DNA of 64,000 bases from Hahnella lacustris (GTDB lineage: Bacteria > Pseudomonadota > Gammaproteobacteria > Burkholderiales > Burkholderiaceae_A), in NCBI GenBank assembly GCA_965194655.1, contig OZ239148.1, positions 1,674,001 through 1,738,000 on the forward strand. Direction: 5' to 3'. Below, in pieces: positions 36,111 through 44,919 of this stretch. How positions within the stretch are numbered: position 1 is the first letter of the stretch; every line of letters starts with the position of its first letter. Made by a program: the position numbers and the translations under genes. A model generated the notes under the pieces. That model was given only the letters and a program-made list of their open reading frames with translations, made no database searches and was not told the origin of the DNA.

Positions 36111-36822
36111 GTGCATGCTCGAGGTCAGAAACCTGGTGGTTCGATACGGTGGTATTGAGGCCGTCAAGGACGTGAGCCTCTCGGTTCAGCAAGGGGAGGC
36201 CGTTGCCCTCATTGGGGCGAATGGGGCGGGCAAGTCCAGCGTGCTTCGGGCGATGACTGGGCTGCTCGAACCGCAATCCGGCAGCATCTACTACGGTGGG
36301 ACCAACATCACCCACCTGCCTGGTCATCAGAGGCCAAGCGCTGGGCTCGTGATGGTGCCAGAGGGGCGTGGCATCTTTACTCGCATGACGGTCGAGGAGA
36401 ATCTTCTGATGGGTGCCTACGCGAGGCAGCCCTCAACGGCCGACCTTCGTCGAGACCTTGAGCAGGAGTATCAACGCTTCCCAAGACTCAAAGAGCGTTC
36501 ACGCCAGCTTGCAGGATCCCTCTCAGGCGGCGAACAACAGATGCTCGCCATGAGCAGAGCCCTCATGGCCAAGCCTCGTTGCCTTTTGCTGGACGAACCC
36601 TCCATGGGCCTCTCTCCCATCATGGTCGACAAGATCTTTCAAGCCATTGAGGCCGTGCTCGAGGACGGCACGAGCCTGTTGCTCGTCGAGCAAAACGCAC
36701 AACGCGCCCTCGAAATCACCCAGCGCGGCTATGTGTTGGACTCGGGTGTGCTGAGTCTGACGGGTCCCTCCGAGTCTCTCCTGAAGAATCCTGCGGTGCG
36801 CGCAGCCTATCTTGGGGAATAG
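36103..36822 (+). CDS. livF: Branched-chain amino acid-type ABC ATPase LivF
   Basis: A 239-residue ATPase with Walker A GANGAGKSSVLRAMTG, signature SLSGGEQQMLAMSRAL and Walker B CLLLDEPSMGLSP. Three in-frame ATGs (36091, 36103, 36115) are possible; 36103 gives an 8-base overlap with livG, and 36115 gives the closest family N-terminus. It is the last transporter gene; an epimerase-like gene follows after 12 bases. Confidence 0.9.
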   Translation: MSECMLEVRNLVVRYGGIEAVKDVSLSVQQGEAVALIGANGAGKSSVLRAMTGLLEPQSGSIYYGGTNITHLPGHQRPSAGLVMVPEGRGIFTRMTVEENLLMGAYARQPSTADLRRDLEQEYQRFPRLKERSRQLAGSLSGGEQQMLAMSRALMAKPRCLLLDEPSMGLSPIMVDKIFQAIEAVLEDGTSLLLVEQNAQRALEITQRGYVLDSGVLSLTGPSESLLKNPAVRAAYLGE

Positions 36823-36834
36823 GGTCGTCCCGTC

Positions 36835-37746
36835 ATGATCCAAAGCAAAGCCCTTCCCGCTCGCTTTCGACGGTCACGCATCGCACTCGTGGGGTATGGA
36901 GATGTCGCGGCCAGGCTGGTGAAGCAGCGTAAGGACCTGTGGGGAGATGCGCCACAAGCGCCAAGGCTCATCCCGATTGGGAGAAGCACCGGCTGGAACC
37001 TCGACCTTCGTTCAATCTGTTCTCGAGTCGCGGGCTGCGCGACGCGCTGGATCATTCTGGTTCCTCCTGCCGAGAGCCCCGCCCACATCACTGCGGACCT
37101 CAGGAGCTCGCGACTGGCGAATGCCTTACGCTGGCCTCGTCGAGGTCATCGCATGGCTGCCGAAAGCCTGGTGTACATCAGCACCACGGGTGTGTATGGC
37201 GACCATGCAGGCGCTCAGGTCACTGAGGTCAGCCCACTCAAAACCACACAGCCTCGCTCACTCCGACGCATCGATGCTGAGCGCACTTGGAGATCGCTGG
37301 GTGGACACATCCTGCGAGTGCCTGGGATCACGGCAGAGGATCGCCTTCCGATTGAGCGGATCAGACGATCGAGCCCTGCACTGCGGGCCGAGGAGGACGT
37401 CTACACCAACCACATACACGCGAACGACCTGGCCCGCTTGGCCTGGGCGGCCGTTTGGCGGGGACGTCATGCTCGGGTGACGAACACGGTGATGCCAGTC
37501 CATCTCAAGATGGGAGACTACTTCGATCAGATCGCAGACGCCTTTGGTGTGGCTCGCTGCCCTCGCGTCTCTCGAGTCGAACTTGAAGAAGCCGTGAGAG
37601 AGGGGACGGTGAGCCCCATGATGCTGAGCTTTATGCAAGACTCCCGACAGGTCCTGGGGGAGCGAATTCCCGAGCTTCGCATCAAACTTCACTACCGGAG
37701 TGTCGAGGATCTCATTCGTCGAGTGGCTGGTAGCGAACCTCAGTGA
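36835..37746 (+). CDS. NAD(P)-binding epimerase/dehydratase-like protein (extended SDR)
   Basis: A 303-residue protein with an N-terminal Rossmann motif (ALVGYGDVAARLVKQ), the SDR-like region VYISTTGVYGDHAG, a TNHIHANDLARLAW segment and a C-terminal part resembling YeeZ-type epimerase family proteins. The canonical YxxxK is not clear (STTGVYGD is followed by DAERTWR rather than YAxxK), so catalytic activity is uncertain. It follows livF by 12 bases, but no functional link is apparent. Its 3' end overlaps greB by 35 bases. Confidence 0.7.
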   Translation: MIQSKALPARFRRSRIALVGYGDVAARLVKQRKDLWGDAPQAPRLIPIGRSTGWNLDLRSICSRVAGCATRWIILVPPAESPAHITADLRSSRLANALRWPRRGHRMAAESLVYISTTGVYGDHAGAQVTEVSPLKTTQPRSLRRIDAERTWRSLGGHILRVPGITAEDRLPIERIRRSSPALRAEEDVYTNHIHANDLARLAWAAVWRGRHARVTNTVMPVHLKMGDYFDQIADAFGVARCPRVSRVELEEAVREGTVSPMMLSFMQDSRQVLGERIPELRIKLHYRSVEDLIRRVAGSEPQ

Positions 37747-38230
37747 TCAAGAGCCGATCCTGACCTGTGGGCGTCGTCAGGCGAACCTCATCTCCCTCTC
37801 TCGCCTTGAGCAGTGCTCGGGCCACCGGAGACACCCAGCTTACCCGACGTCGCGGAGGGTCGACCTCGTCAAGCCCCACGATGGTGATGGCTTCCTCATC
37901 CTCGCTGTCGTTGCGCAAGAAACTCACCGTGGCGCCGAAGAACACCTGATCCCCGCCCACGTGGGCCATCGGATCCACCACTTGAGCCTGCTCGAGACGC
38001 TTGGTCAGGAAGCGGATGCGACGATCAATCTCGCGCAGCCGCTTTTTGCCATAAAGATAGTCTCCGTTCTCAGAGCGGTCTCCATTGGAGGCCGCCCAAG
38101 AGACGATCTGTGTCACCTCCGGGCGTTCACGCTTCACAAGGTGCTCGAGCTCTCGGCGCAGGCGGGCATATCCCACCGGCGAGATGTAGTTCGGAGCCTC
38201 TCTGGAGAGGCTCTGCTCAGCGCTCGACAA
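37712..38230 (-). CDS. greB: Transcription elongation factor GreB
   Basis: A protein of about 172 residues that rescues backtracked RNA polymerase by stimulating transcript cleavage. The N-terminal coiled-coil domain has YISPVGYARLRRELEHL and the acidic tip NGDRSENGDYLYGKKRLREID; the C-terminal domain has VFFGATVSFL and PVARALLKAREGDEV. No ATG gives a sensible start. I place it at TTG 38230, with AAAGGG just upstream and a 14-base overlap with the fpr stop; TTG 38242 and GTG 38254 are alternatives. Confidence 0.88.
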   Translation of the reverse strand: MSSAEQSLSREAPNYISPVGYARLRRELEHLVKRERPEVTQIVSWAASNGDRSENGDYLYGKKRLREIDRRIRFLTKRLEQAQVVDPMAHVGGDQVFFGATVSFLRNDSEDEEAITIVGLDEVDPPRRRVSWVSPVARALLKAREGDEVRLTTPTGQDRLLITEVRYQPLDE

Positions 38231-38993
38231 ACGCCCTTTCAATGAGGTAATCACCGGGCTGACCCAGGCCAGGAGAGACCACAAAGCCCATGGAGTCGAG
38301 CATCTCTGCCGTCTCTTTGAGCATGGCTGGACTTCCACAAATCATGGCACGGTCTACTGAAGGGTCCAGTGCAGGCAGCCCAATGTCTTGAAAGAGTTGC
38401 CCGGTCTGAATGGCCGTGGTGAGTCGGCCAGTGTGCTTGAAGGCCTCTCGCGTGACCGTTGGATAGTAAATGAGCTGTTGACTCACCATCTCACCCAGAA
38501 ACTCATGCTGGGGGAGCTCCTCCTTGAGGTATTGCTCGTAAGCCAACTCACTCACCAGACGCACACCGTGGATCAGCACCACCTTCTCAAACCGCTCGTA
38601 GGTCTCCGGGTCTCTCACGATGCTCATAAATGGCGCGAGCCCCGTTCCAGTTGAAAAGAGATAGAGATGCTTGCCCGGCTTGAGGTCATCGAGCACCAGG
38701 GTGCCGGTGGCTTTCTCGCCCACCAGCAGCGCATCTCCGACCTTCAGATGCTGTAGCCGAGACGTCAGTGGACCGTCCTGGACCTTGATCGAGAGGAACT
38801 CGAGGTGCTCCTCGTAGTTCGGACTCACCACGCTGTAGGCCCGCATGAGTGGCTTTCCCTCGACCTCAAGCCCGATCATGACAAAGTGCCCATTTCGGAA
38901 ACGAAAGGTACTGTCACGGGTGGTGGTAAATGAAAACAGAGTGTCGTTCCAGTGTGTCACCGAGGTGACGGTCTCTTTTCGATGACTCGCCAT
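38217..38993 (-). CDS. fpr: Ferredoxin--NADP+ reductase (second copy)
   Basis: A 258-residue FAD enzyme with FRNGHFVMIGL, MRAYSVVSPNYEEHLEF (FAD site), FSTGTGLAPFMSIVRDPETYERF and MICGSPAMLKET (NADP site), ending AFVER as in FprA-type reductases. It differs clearly from the copy at 160-945 (which ends in Trp), so this is not a recent duplication. ATG at 38993 is chosen; in-frame sequence upstream runs into the hydrolase gene. It is co-oriented with the hydrolase, 19 bases away. Confidence 0.92.
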   Translation of the reverse strand: MASHRKETVTSVTHWNDTLFSFTTTRDSTFRFRNGHFVMIGLEVEGKPLMRAYSVVSPNYEEHLEFLSIKVQDGPLTSRLQHLKVGDALLVGEKATGTLVLDDLKPGKHLYLFSTGTGLAPFMSIVRDPETYERFEKVVLIHGVRLVSELAYEQYLKEELPQHEFLGEMVSQQLIYYPTVTREAFKHTGRLTTAIQTGQLFQDIGLPALDPSVDRAMICGSPAMLKETAEMLDSMGFVVSPGLGQPGDYLIERAFVER

Positions 38994-39012
38994 ACAGAAT
39001 CCCTTTTTGTTT

Positions 39013-39645
39013 TTAATCGGCGACGAATGGATTGCTTCGTCGCTCCTCCCCAAAGCTGCTGCCTGGCCCATGGCCAGGAATGAAGCGCACATCATCCCCG
39101 AGCGGGAACAGCCGCTCCTTGATCGAACGCAAGAGCTGCGCGTGATTTCCGCGGGGAAAATCTGTTCGCCCAATGGAGCCAGCAAACAGCACATCCCCCA
39201 CAAAAGCCATCCGCTCCCCTAAATGCACGAAGACCACATGACCCGGGGTGTGCCCGGGGCAATGCAGCACCTCAAGGGCCTGCTCGCCCACCATGACCGT
39301 GTCTCCATCTTCCAACCAACGGTTGGGCGTGAAGGGATCGAGCTGAGGAAAGCCAAACATCTGGCCTTGCACGGGGAGCTGGTCGATCCAGAAGGCATCG
39401 TCTTGATGAGGGCCCTCAATGGGAACACCCAGGCGGTCAGCCAAGCGTTTGGCCTCGCCACAGTGGTCGATATGGCCGTGTGTCAGGAGAATCTTCTCCA
39501 CCATCACACCCAGCTGACGTGCGCAGGCCTCCAAGTGATCAATATCGCCCCCAGGGTCGACAAACGCAGCCCGCTGGGTGCGAGGACAGACGATCAGGGA
39601 GCAATTCTGCTCAAAGGGGGTCACGGGGATCACTTCAATCTGCAT
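39013..39645 (-). CDS. Metallo-beta-lactamase-fold hydrolase (glyoxalase II-like)
   Basis: A 210-residue hydrolase with the metal motif THGHIDHCGEA (HxHxDH), HCPGHTPGHVVF, FVGDVLFAGSIGRTDFP and PGHGPGSSFGEE, typical of small glyoxalase II/YcbL-like proteins that cleave thioesters or related bonds. The substrate is unknown. ATG at 39645 starts the family-like MQIEVIPVTPFEQNC. It lies 25 bases after the leuD-like gene, so it may belong to the putative catabolic operon. Confidence 0.85.
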   Translation of the reverse strand: MQIEVIPVTPFEQNCSLIVCPRTQRAAFVDPGGDIDHLEACARQLGVMVEKILLTHGHIDHCGEAKRLADRLGVPIEGPHQDDAFWIDQLPVQGQMFGFPQLDPFTPNRWLEDGDTVMVGEQALEVLHCPGHTPGHVVFVHLGERMAFVGDVLFAGSIGRTDFPRGNHAQLLRSIKERLFPLGDDVRFIPGHGPGSSFGEERRSNPFVAD

Positions 39646-39670
39646 GACCCCATTATCGCTGAGACCGGGC

Positions 39671-40297
39671 TTAGGCTCGCGTGGGCGGTCCCAACCAGGG
39701 TTGGCGTTCAGCGAGTTCACGTGAGAGAGACTTCACCGCATCCACTCGAGCGAGGGCTCGATCAAGATCATCTTCTCTCGAGAGCAGCGCCGCCCTCATC
39801 GAGGGTTCCACCACAAGGCTCAGTTCAGCCCCGCCCGGAAGAAGCAGAGACTCCCGCTCTAAATCTGCCGTGACTCGTCCTGCAGGCCCCAGAGGCTCGA
39901 GGTTGGCGGCCCACTGACGGAGCTGAGCCCAATGCCCGAGTGAGACGGTGGCGGCAGCCAGTCGATTGGCCCGACAGTTGGCCAGAAAGATCTCCCCGAA
40001 GCTCGGGGCAATCAGAAGTTCAAGCCCTGCCTCTTGAAGCGCCCAGACGGCGTTCTCACGAGACGAACCACAGCCAAAGTTCTCCCCGGCGATCAGGACG
40101 ACTGCCCCCTGGCTGCTCGGCCAATTCATGGGGAAGTCGCTCAAGGGACTCAAGCCATCGGCCGCATAGCGAATCGACTCAAAGGCCCAGCGACCGAACT
40201 GCCCACGCGATAGCGTGGCCAGGCGCTCAATCCGAATGATCAGGTCCGTATCGACCTGGTCACGAAGCAGCGGAATCACCGAGCCTTCAATCCGCAT
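39671..40297 (-). CDS. leuD: LeuD-like small subunit of a 3-isopropylmalate dehydratase-family hydro-lyase
   Basis: A 208-residue swivel-domain subunit. It has DQVDTDLIIRIERL, where canonical LeuD has DTDxIIP, GENFGCGSSRENAVWAL (the substrate-binding GSSRE loop) and PSFGEIFLANCRANRL. It pairs with the large subunit, whose gene overlaps it by 11 bases. ATG at 40297 is chosen; a TTG at 40315 lies further inside leuC. The absence of leuA and leuB and the presence of a lyase and transporter suggest a substrate other than isopropylmalate. The symbol reflects family only. Confidence 0.8.
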   Translation of the reverse strand: MRIEGSVIPLLRDQVDTDLIIRIERLATLSRGQFGRWAFESIRYAADGLSPLSDFPMNWPSSQGAVVLIAGENFGCGSSRENAVWALQEAGLELLIAPSFGEIFLANCRANRLAAATVSLGHWAQLRQWAANLEPLGPAGRVTADLERESLLLPGGAELSLVVEPSMRAALLSREDDLDRALARVDAVKSLSRELAERQPWLGPPTRA

Positions 40298-41678
40298 GCT
40301 GGATCGCCCCTGCAATGGCCGAGGCAGCGGCAGTGCGAGGAGAGGCTAAGTGAGTGCGCACGCCAGGACCTTGGCGTCCCGTGAAGTTGCGATTGGACGT
40401 AGAAACCACTCGTTGGCCTGGCTGGCCGATGTCTCCATTCGCACCGACACACATGGAGCATCCTGGCTCACGCCACTGAAACCCTGCCGACTGAAACACC
40501 TCGTGTAAGCCCAACGCCTCCGCCTCATTGGCCACCTTACGAGAGCCCGGCACCACCCACGCTTCCACCCCGGCAGACACTCGTTGTCCTCTCACCACCT
40601 CCGCTGCCGCCTGAAGATCGGAGAGCCTGCTGTTGGTACAGGCTCCAATAAACACTCGATCGATTGGGAGGCCCATGAGTGTTTGTCCGGGCCGAAGCCC
40701 CATGTAATCGCATGCCTTATGTAGGCGTTCGCGATCCGGTTCGTGAGGAAGATCGGTGGGACGCGGGACATGGCCATCGACCGAGGTCGTCTGGTCGGGG
40801 CTGGTTCCCCAGCTCACCTGAGGCGTCAAGTCCACCGCATCAAAGCGCTCCACACGATCGAAATGCGCATTCGTATCCGTTCGCAACTGTCTCCATGAGG
40901 CACAAGCGACATCCCATTGGGTGCCCTTGGGCGCATACGGCCTGCCCTTGAGCCATTCGAGCGTGCGTTCATCAGGAGCCACAAAACCCTGGCGAGCCCC
41001 AAGTTCGATCGACATGTTGCAAAGGGTCAAACGGCCCTCTATGGGGAGCGCCTCCACCATGGGGCCAGCAAACTCCAATGCCGCACCCACTCCAACCTGT
41101 GTTCCAAATCGTGCGAGCAAAGCCAACACCAGATCCTTCGCGGTGACTCCCGACTTCCACGACCCTTCCACCCAGATCTGGAGCGTCTTGGGGCGCTTGA
41201 CCCAGAGCGACTGACTGGCGAGAACCTGAGTGACATCTGACACGCCGATGCCCCAAGCCACGGCCCCCAGAGCACCGTGTGTGCAGGTATGACTGTCTCC
41301 GCAGACCACGACTGCACCCGGAAGCGTGAGTCCGAGCTCAGGCATGGTCACGTGAATGATGCCCTGATCCTCATGATCCAGATCGAAGCTCTGTATCTGC
41401 TGGCGCACGACCTCCTCTCGGTAGGTCCGCAGTCGAACCGTGGAGGCCGAAAGGGCGCCCGCTCCCCTCGGGCGGCACGAGGGAACCGTATGGTCCGGCG
41501 ACCCGAAGGTGAGATCTGGTCTCGAGAGCCGAGCACCGCGGCCGTGCAGAACCTCTAAGGCCTCTGCCCCACTCAGGTCATGCACATAATGGCGGTCGCA
41601 GAAAACCAGGTCCTCACCTGTGTCGCTGCGATCGATCAGGTGAGACTGCCAAACCTTTTCAAAGAAGGTGAGGCCCAC
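40287..41678 (-). CDS. leuC: LeuC-like large subunit of a 3-isopropylmalate dehydratase-family hydro-lyase
   Basis: A 463-residue Fe-S subunit of the aconitase superfamily. Cluster cysteines are Cys347 (GACTNSR), Cys407 and Cys410 (PGCSMCVGANGD). VVCGDSHTCTHGALGA and NFTGRQGPGVRTHLASP are intact. Canonical proteobacterial LeuC reads CSMCLAMN at the cluster; here CSMCVGANGD is closer to aconitase-like paralogues, and the SGP loop near residue 379 is SRK. The start is GTG directly after the lyase stop. It may hydrate a different unsaturated dicarboxylate; leucine biosynthesis is not excluded. Confidence 0.8.
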   Translation of the reverse strand: MGLTFFEKVWQSHLIDRSDTGEDLVFCDRHYVHDLSGAEALEVLHGRGARLSRPDLTFGSPDHTVPSCRPRGAGALSASTVRLRTYREEVVRQQIQSFDLDHEDQGIIHVTMPELGLTLPGAVVVCGDSHTCTHGALGAVAWGIGVSDVTQVLASQSLWVKRPKTLQIWVEGSWKSGVTAKDLVLALLARFGTQVGVGAALEFAGPMVEALPIEGRLTLCNMSIELGARQGFVAPDERTLEWLKGRPYAPKGTQWDVACASWRQLRTDTNAHFDRVERFDAVDLTPQVSWGTSPDQTTSVDGHVPRPTDLPHEPDRERLHKACDYMGLRPGQTLMGLPIDRVFIGACTNSRLSDLQAAAEVVRGQRVSAGVEAWVVPGSRKVANEAEALGLHEVFQSAGFQWREPGCSMCVGANGDIGQPGQRVVSTSNRNFTGRQGPGVRTHLASPRTAAASAIAGAIQHAD

Positions 41679-42539
41679 TCAATCCTCTGCCCACTCTCGC
41701 TCAAAGGCCCAAACACGATCAAAGCCCATGAGGTCATGCAGATCGGCCATGCTGTACTTGGGAAGGTTAGCATCTCCCGAGGTCCCGTGCTCGAGCAGGT
41801 GCTCGTAGGCCTTTTGAACCACTCCGCACGCATAGGCCATGCCGGCTGATGGATGGATCACGATGTCAAAGCCCATCTGCTGAAGCACGCGGGCGGGAAT
41901 TTCCGGAGAGCGGCCAGACGGAACCATATTGGCAAACAACCAGCCATCAACCTCTTGTCCCACACGCGCAAATTCATCCTGAGACTCGGGAGACTCGACA
42001 AAAGCAATGTCTGCTCCCGCATTCAAGAAATCCTTCGCGCGCGCAATCGCCTCATCGAGGCCCATCGAAGCGCGAGAATCCGTTCGAGCGATGATCAGGG
42101 TCTCTGGGCGAGTCTTCGCCCGAGCAGCGACTTCAATTCGGCGAATCGCATCTCGACGAGAGACCACCCGGCGATTCGGCGTGTGTCCGCATTTCTTGGG
42201 ATTCTCTTGATCCTCAATCTGGATGGCCTGGACGCCTGCTCTCTCGTAGCCCTGAACCGTGTGCTGCACGTTGAGAAGCCCGCCGTAGCCCGTGTCGGCA
42301 TCGGCCATGAGCGGCTTGGTCGTCCCCTCTGCGATCACTCGAGCACGAGACACCATATCTGTGTAGGTGGCCAAGCCCGCATCTGCAAGGCCCAGGTGGC
42401 TACCGGAGATGCCGTAGCCCGTCATGTAGAGCGCCTCGAAGGGCATTCGATCAGCAATTCGTGCGGAGAACATGTCGTATACACCCGGTGCAACGATGAG
42501 TGTTCCTTGTTCCAGCTTCTGACGAAGGGTTTGACTCAT
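41679..42539 (-). CDS. Isocitrate lyase/PEP-mutase family C-C lyase
   Basis: A 286-residue TIM-barrel protein. It has APGVYDMFSARIAD, MADADTGYGG (metal site), IEDQENPKKCGH with the catalytic cysteine at 117, and IIARTDSRAS. The KKCGH motif marks cleaving lyases of this superfamily (isocitrate, methylisocitrate and dimethylmalate lyases) rather than phosphonate mutases. It is paralogous to, but distinct from, PrpB at 4949-5848. It sits between an ABC importer and the LeuCD-like pair with almost no gaps. A malate-derivative lyase such as 2,3-dimethylmalate lyase is my best guess. Confidence 0.8.
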   Translation of the reverse strand: MSQTLRQKLEQGTLIVAPGVYDMFSARIADRMPFEALYMTGYGISGSHLGLADAGLATYTDMVSRARVIAEGTTKPLMADADTGYGGLLNVQHTVQGYERAGVQAIQIEDQENPKKCGHTPNRRVVSRRDAIRRIEVAARAKTRPETLIIARTDSRASMGLDEAIARAKDFLNAGADIAFVESPESQDEFARVGQEVDGWLFANMVPSGRSPEIPARVLQQMGFDIVIHPSAGMAYACGVVQKAYEHLLEHGTSGDANLPKYSMADLHDLMGFDRVWAFEREWAED

Positions 42540-42569
42540 GGAAAGGTCTCCCTAATAGGATGAATGAGT

Positions 42570-43349
42570 TCAGGCGGAGGGGCTTCGCGCTGCAAGCCGT
42601 CGATCGATGGTGAGCAGAGCGAAACCAACGGATGCAGCGAGCGTCACCAAGAGCAACACCATGGCGGTGATATCCAAGAGATTGTTGTTCTCCATGGCCT
42701 GGTGCAACAAGTGACCAATGCCTCGTTGAGAGGCAAACATCTCTCCAATGATGGTCCCGAGCAAGGTGAGTGAAAATCCTACCCGCAGTCCGCTGAACAC
42801 CTCAGGGATACAGGCGGGGAGGTAGATTTTCCAGAACATCTCTCGTGGGCTCAGACGCATGGCTTGAGCCGCACGGACATACCGACGCGGCACGGCTCGC
42901 ACAGCGGCCATGGTGAAGATGCAGATGGGAATGATCCCGTGGATCACGCCAAAGGCCACCTTCGCTGAGAGGCCCAAACCAAAGAGCAGCAGGATGATCG
43001 GATAGAGCGTGACCTTTGGAATGGAATAGAGCGCAACCAGCATCGGCTCAGCCACATCCCCCGAGAGTCGATGTGCACCCAGAGTGACGCCCAGCACCAC
43101 TCCCAGCAACACGGCAATGACCAGGGCCATGATGAACGCCCGAAACGTCTCCCAGGCGTGCTGCTCGAAACGCTCCGTGCTGAGCATGACCCACAGACGA
43201 TCGAAGGTCTCGATGGGGCCGGGGAGCACCTCAGACCCAGCCAAGGCAGACCCCGCGAGCCATGCGAGTCCAAGCGCCAGAATGAAGAGGGCAAAGGCCC
43301 ACGCCGGAAGAGAGGCCTCGGTCTGAATCGTCTGACCAGACCCAGACAT
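42570..43349 (-). CDS. SsuC/TauC-type ABC permease (permease 1)
   Basis: A 259-residue inner-membrane permease with about six membrane segments. The EAA loop region is VRAAQAMRLSPREMFWKIYLPACIPEVFSGLRVGFS, followed by TIIGEMFASQRGIGHLLHQA. It overlaps permease 2 by one base. It forms, with the adjacent ATPase and binding protein, a nitrate/taurine/thiamine-precursor-type importer. It is a different sequence from permease 2, so the membrane channel is probably a heterodimer. Confidence 0.88.
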   Translation of the reverse strand: MSGSGQTIQTEASLPAWAFALFILALGLAWLAGSALAGSEVLPGPIETFDRLWVMLSTERFEQHAWETFRAFIMALVIAVLLGVVLGVTLGAHRLSGDVAEPMLVALYSIPKVTLYPIILLLFGLGLSAKVAFGVIHGIIPICIFTMAAVRAVPRRYVRAAQAMRLSPREMFWKIYLPACIPEVFSGLRVGFSLTLLGTIIGEMFASQRGIGHLLHQAMENNNLLDITAMVLLLVTLAASVGFALLTIDRRLAARSPSA

Positions 43350-44101
43350 CAGCGTCCCCCTCGCCGGGAATAAATGCGGCGTTCTATGGCGTAAATATAT
43401 AGGTTGATGCTGCCCACCACCGTTAGAAGAATGGTCATGAGTCCGTACATCTTGCTGGTCTCAAAGGCGTTGTATGAAAAGGCAATCTGGAAGCCGAGCC
43501 CAGCCCCGCTGAGAATGAACTCCCCAGCGATCACGCCAATGAATGAATAAACGATGGAGAGCTTGAGGCCCGTGAAGAGGAATGGCGCTGCGGAGGGCAT
43601 GATCACCTTCCGAATGGTCTGCCAGCGAGACAGGCGCATCACGCGGGCCGACCGCAACAGCACGCGCGGCACCCGTTGCAGGCCAGAGAGCGTGTTGATG
43701 GCCATGGCCACCACCGCAAAAATAAATCCAATCGCCATCAGTGGGAACCGATTCAGTCCGAATAAGACGATGAAGAATGGATAGAACACGAAGGTGGGAA
43801 TGCTGTAGTAGCTCGCGAGAAATGGATCCAGGAACCGACGAACCAGTGGAAATCGGTGGAGTCCCAGGCCCATGAGAAATCCAAAAAACACGGCTGCCAA
43901 AATAGACCCCGCCACCGTCGAAAAAGTCAGGCCCGCATCGCGATAAAACTCGGCAGTCCCCAGGATGGAGAGCACGGTCATAAAAATCTGGGTGGGAGGG
44001 GAGAGCGAAATGCCATCCACCCAGCCGAACCGGCAGATGGCCTCGAGAAAGAGCAAAAAACCCAACACCACGGCCCAGCGAATTCTCGCGACCAGTCCCA
44101 C
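43349..44101 (-). CDS. SsuC/TauC-type ABC permease (permease 2)
   Basis: A 250-residue inner-membrane permease. It has several membrane segments, the EAA-loop RSARVMRLSRWQTIRKVIMPSAAPFLFTGLKLS and GVIAGEFILSGAGLGFQIAFS. Its one-base overlaps with the ATPase gene and permease 1 show tight coupling. Having two non-identical permeases in an SsuABC-type operon is less usual than a single homodimeric one. Confidence 0.88.
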   Translation of the reverse strand: MGLVARIRWAVVLGFLLFLEAICRFGWVDGISLSPPTQIFMTVLSILGTAEFYRDAGLTFSTVAGSILAAVFFGFLMGLGLHRFPLVRRFLDPFLASYYSIPTFVFYPFFIVLFGLNRFPLMAIGFIFAVVAMAINTLSGLQRVPRVLLRSARVMRLSRWQTIRKVIMPSAAPFLFTGLKLSIVYSFIGVIAGEFILSGAGLGFQIAFSYNAFETSKMYGLMTILLTVVGSINLYIYAIERRIYSRRGGR

Positions 44102-44919
44102 TAAACCTGTGCTCCCATGGCGGTCATCGATTCGGCCCGGAGGTGCTGCCAGATCCGTCCCGTGATTTCACCAAATCGTCGATCGGAGACGATCTCGCTG
44201 GTGCGATCTTGCGGCCAGTGCGTCTCCACCAAGTCAATAAACCGCCCAGGTCGAGCACTCATCACACCGATTCGATCGGAGAGCATGCTTGCTTCATCGA
44301 GCGCGTGAGTAATCAACAGAATGGTGGCGCCCGTCTCACGCCACAGGCGCAGGAGCTCATCACCCATGAGCAGGCGCGTCTGCTGGTCGAGCGCTCCAAA
44401 GGGTTCGTCGAGAAGAATGAGCCGAGGACGGGTGACCAGCGTGCGCGCGATGCAGACCCGCTGGCGCATGCCCCCCGAGAGCTCTGCCGGATAGGCCTTT
44501 GAGAATGCCGAGAGGCCCATAAAGCCAATGGCGTGCTCAGCACGCGCTCGTATCTCTGCCTCATCCATCCCCATCTGACGAAGGTGAAAACTGACGTTCT
44601 CCGTGACATTGAGCCAAGGGAACGAGGAGTCTTCCTGAAACACGACTCCCACACCATCTGGGACCGAACCCTTCAAGGGTTGGCCTTCAAAGAAAGCCGT
44701 GCCCTCCGAGGGCGCAGACAGACCCGCCATGACATCGAGGAGGGTCGACTTCCCACACCCAGACGGACCCACGACGGAGAAAAACTCTCCTTGGCTGAGA
44801 GAGAAAGAAACCGGCCCAAGGGCATGAACCTCCGGGCGACCGTCTCGCCCGGGAAATCGCTTGGTCACGCCATCGAAAACAACGTGACCCGTGTCAGCGT
44901 GCAACCCTTGATCGGCCAT
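44101..44919 (-). CDS. SsuB/TauB-type ABC transporter ATPase
   Basis: A 272-residue cytoplasmic ATPase with Walker A VGPSGCGKSTLLDVMAG, Q-loop VFQEDSSFPWLNV, signature ELSGGMRQRVCIARTL and Walker B LILLDEPFGALDQQT, plus the switch histidine in LLITHALDEA. It drives the two adjacent permeases. Its ATG overlaps the TAA stop of the binding-protein gene (TAATG) by one base. Confidence 0.92.
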   Translation of the reverse strand: MADQGLHADTGHVVFDGVTKRFPGRDGRPEVHALGPVSFSLSQGEFFSVVGPSGCGKSTLLDVMAGLSAPSEGTAFFEGQPLKGSVPDGVGVVFQEDSSFPWLNVTENVSFHLRQMGMDEAEIRARAEHAIGFMGLSAFSKAYPAELSGGMRQRVCIARTLVTRPRLILLDEPFGALDQQTRLLMGDELLRLWRETGATILLITHALDEASMLSDRIGVMSARPGRFIDLVETHWPQDRTSEIVSDRRFGEITGRIWQHLRAESMTAMGAQV

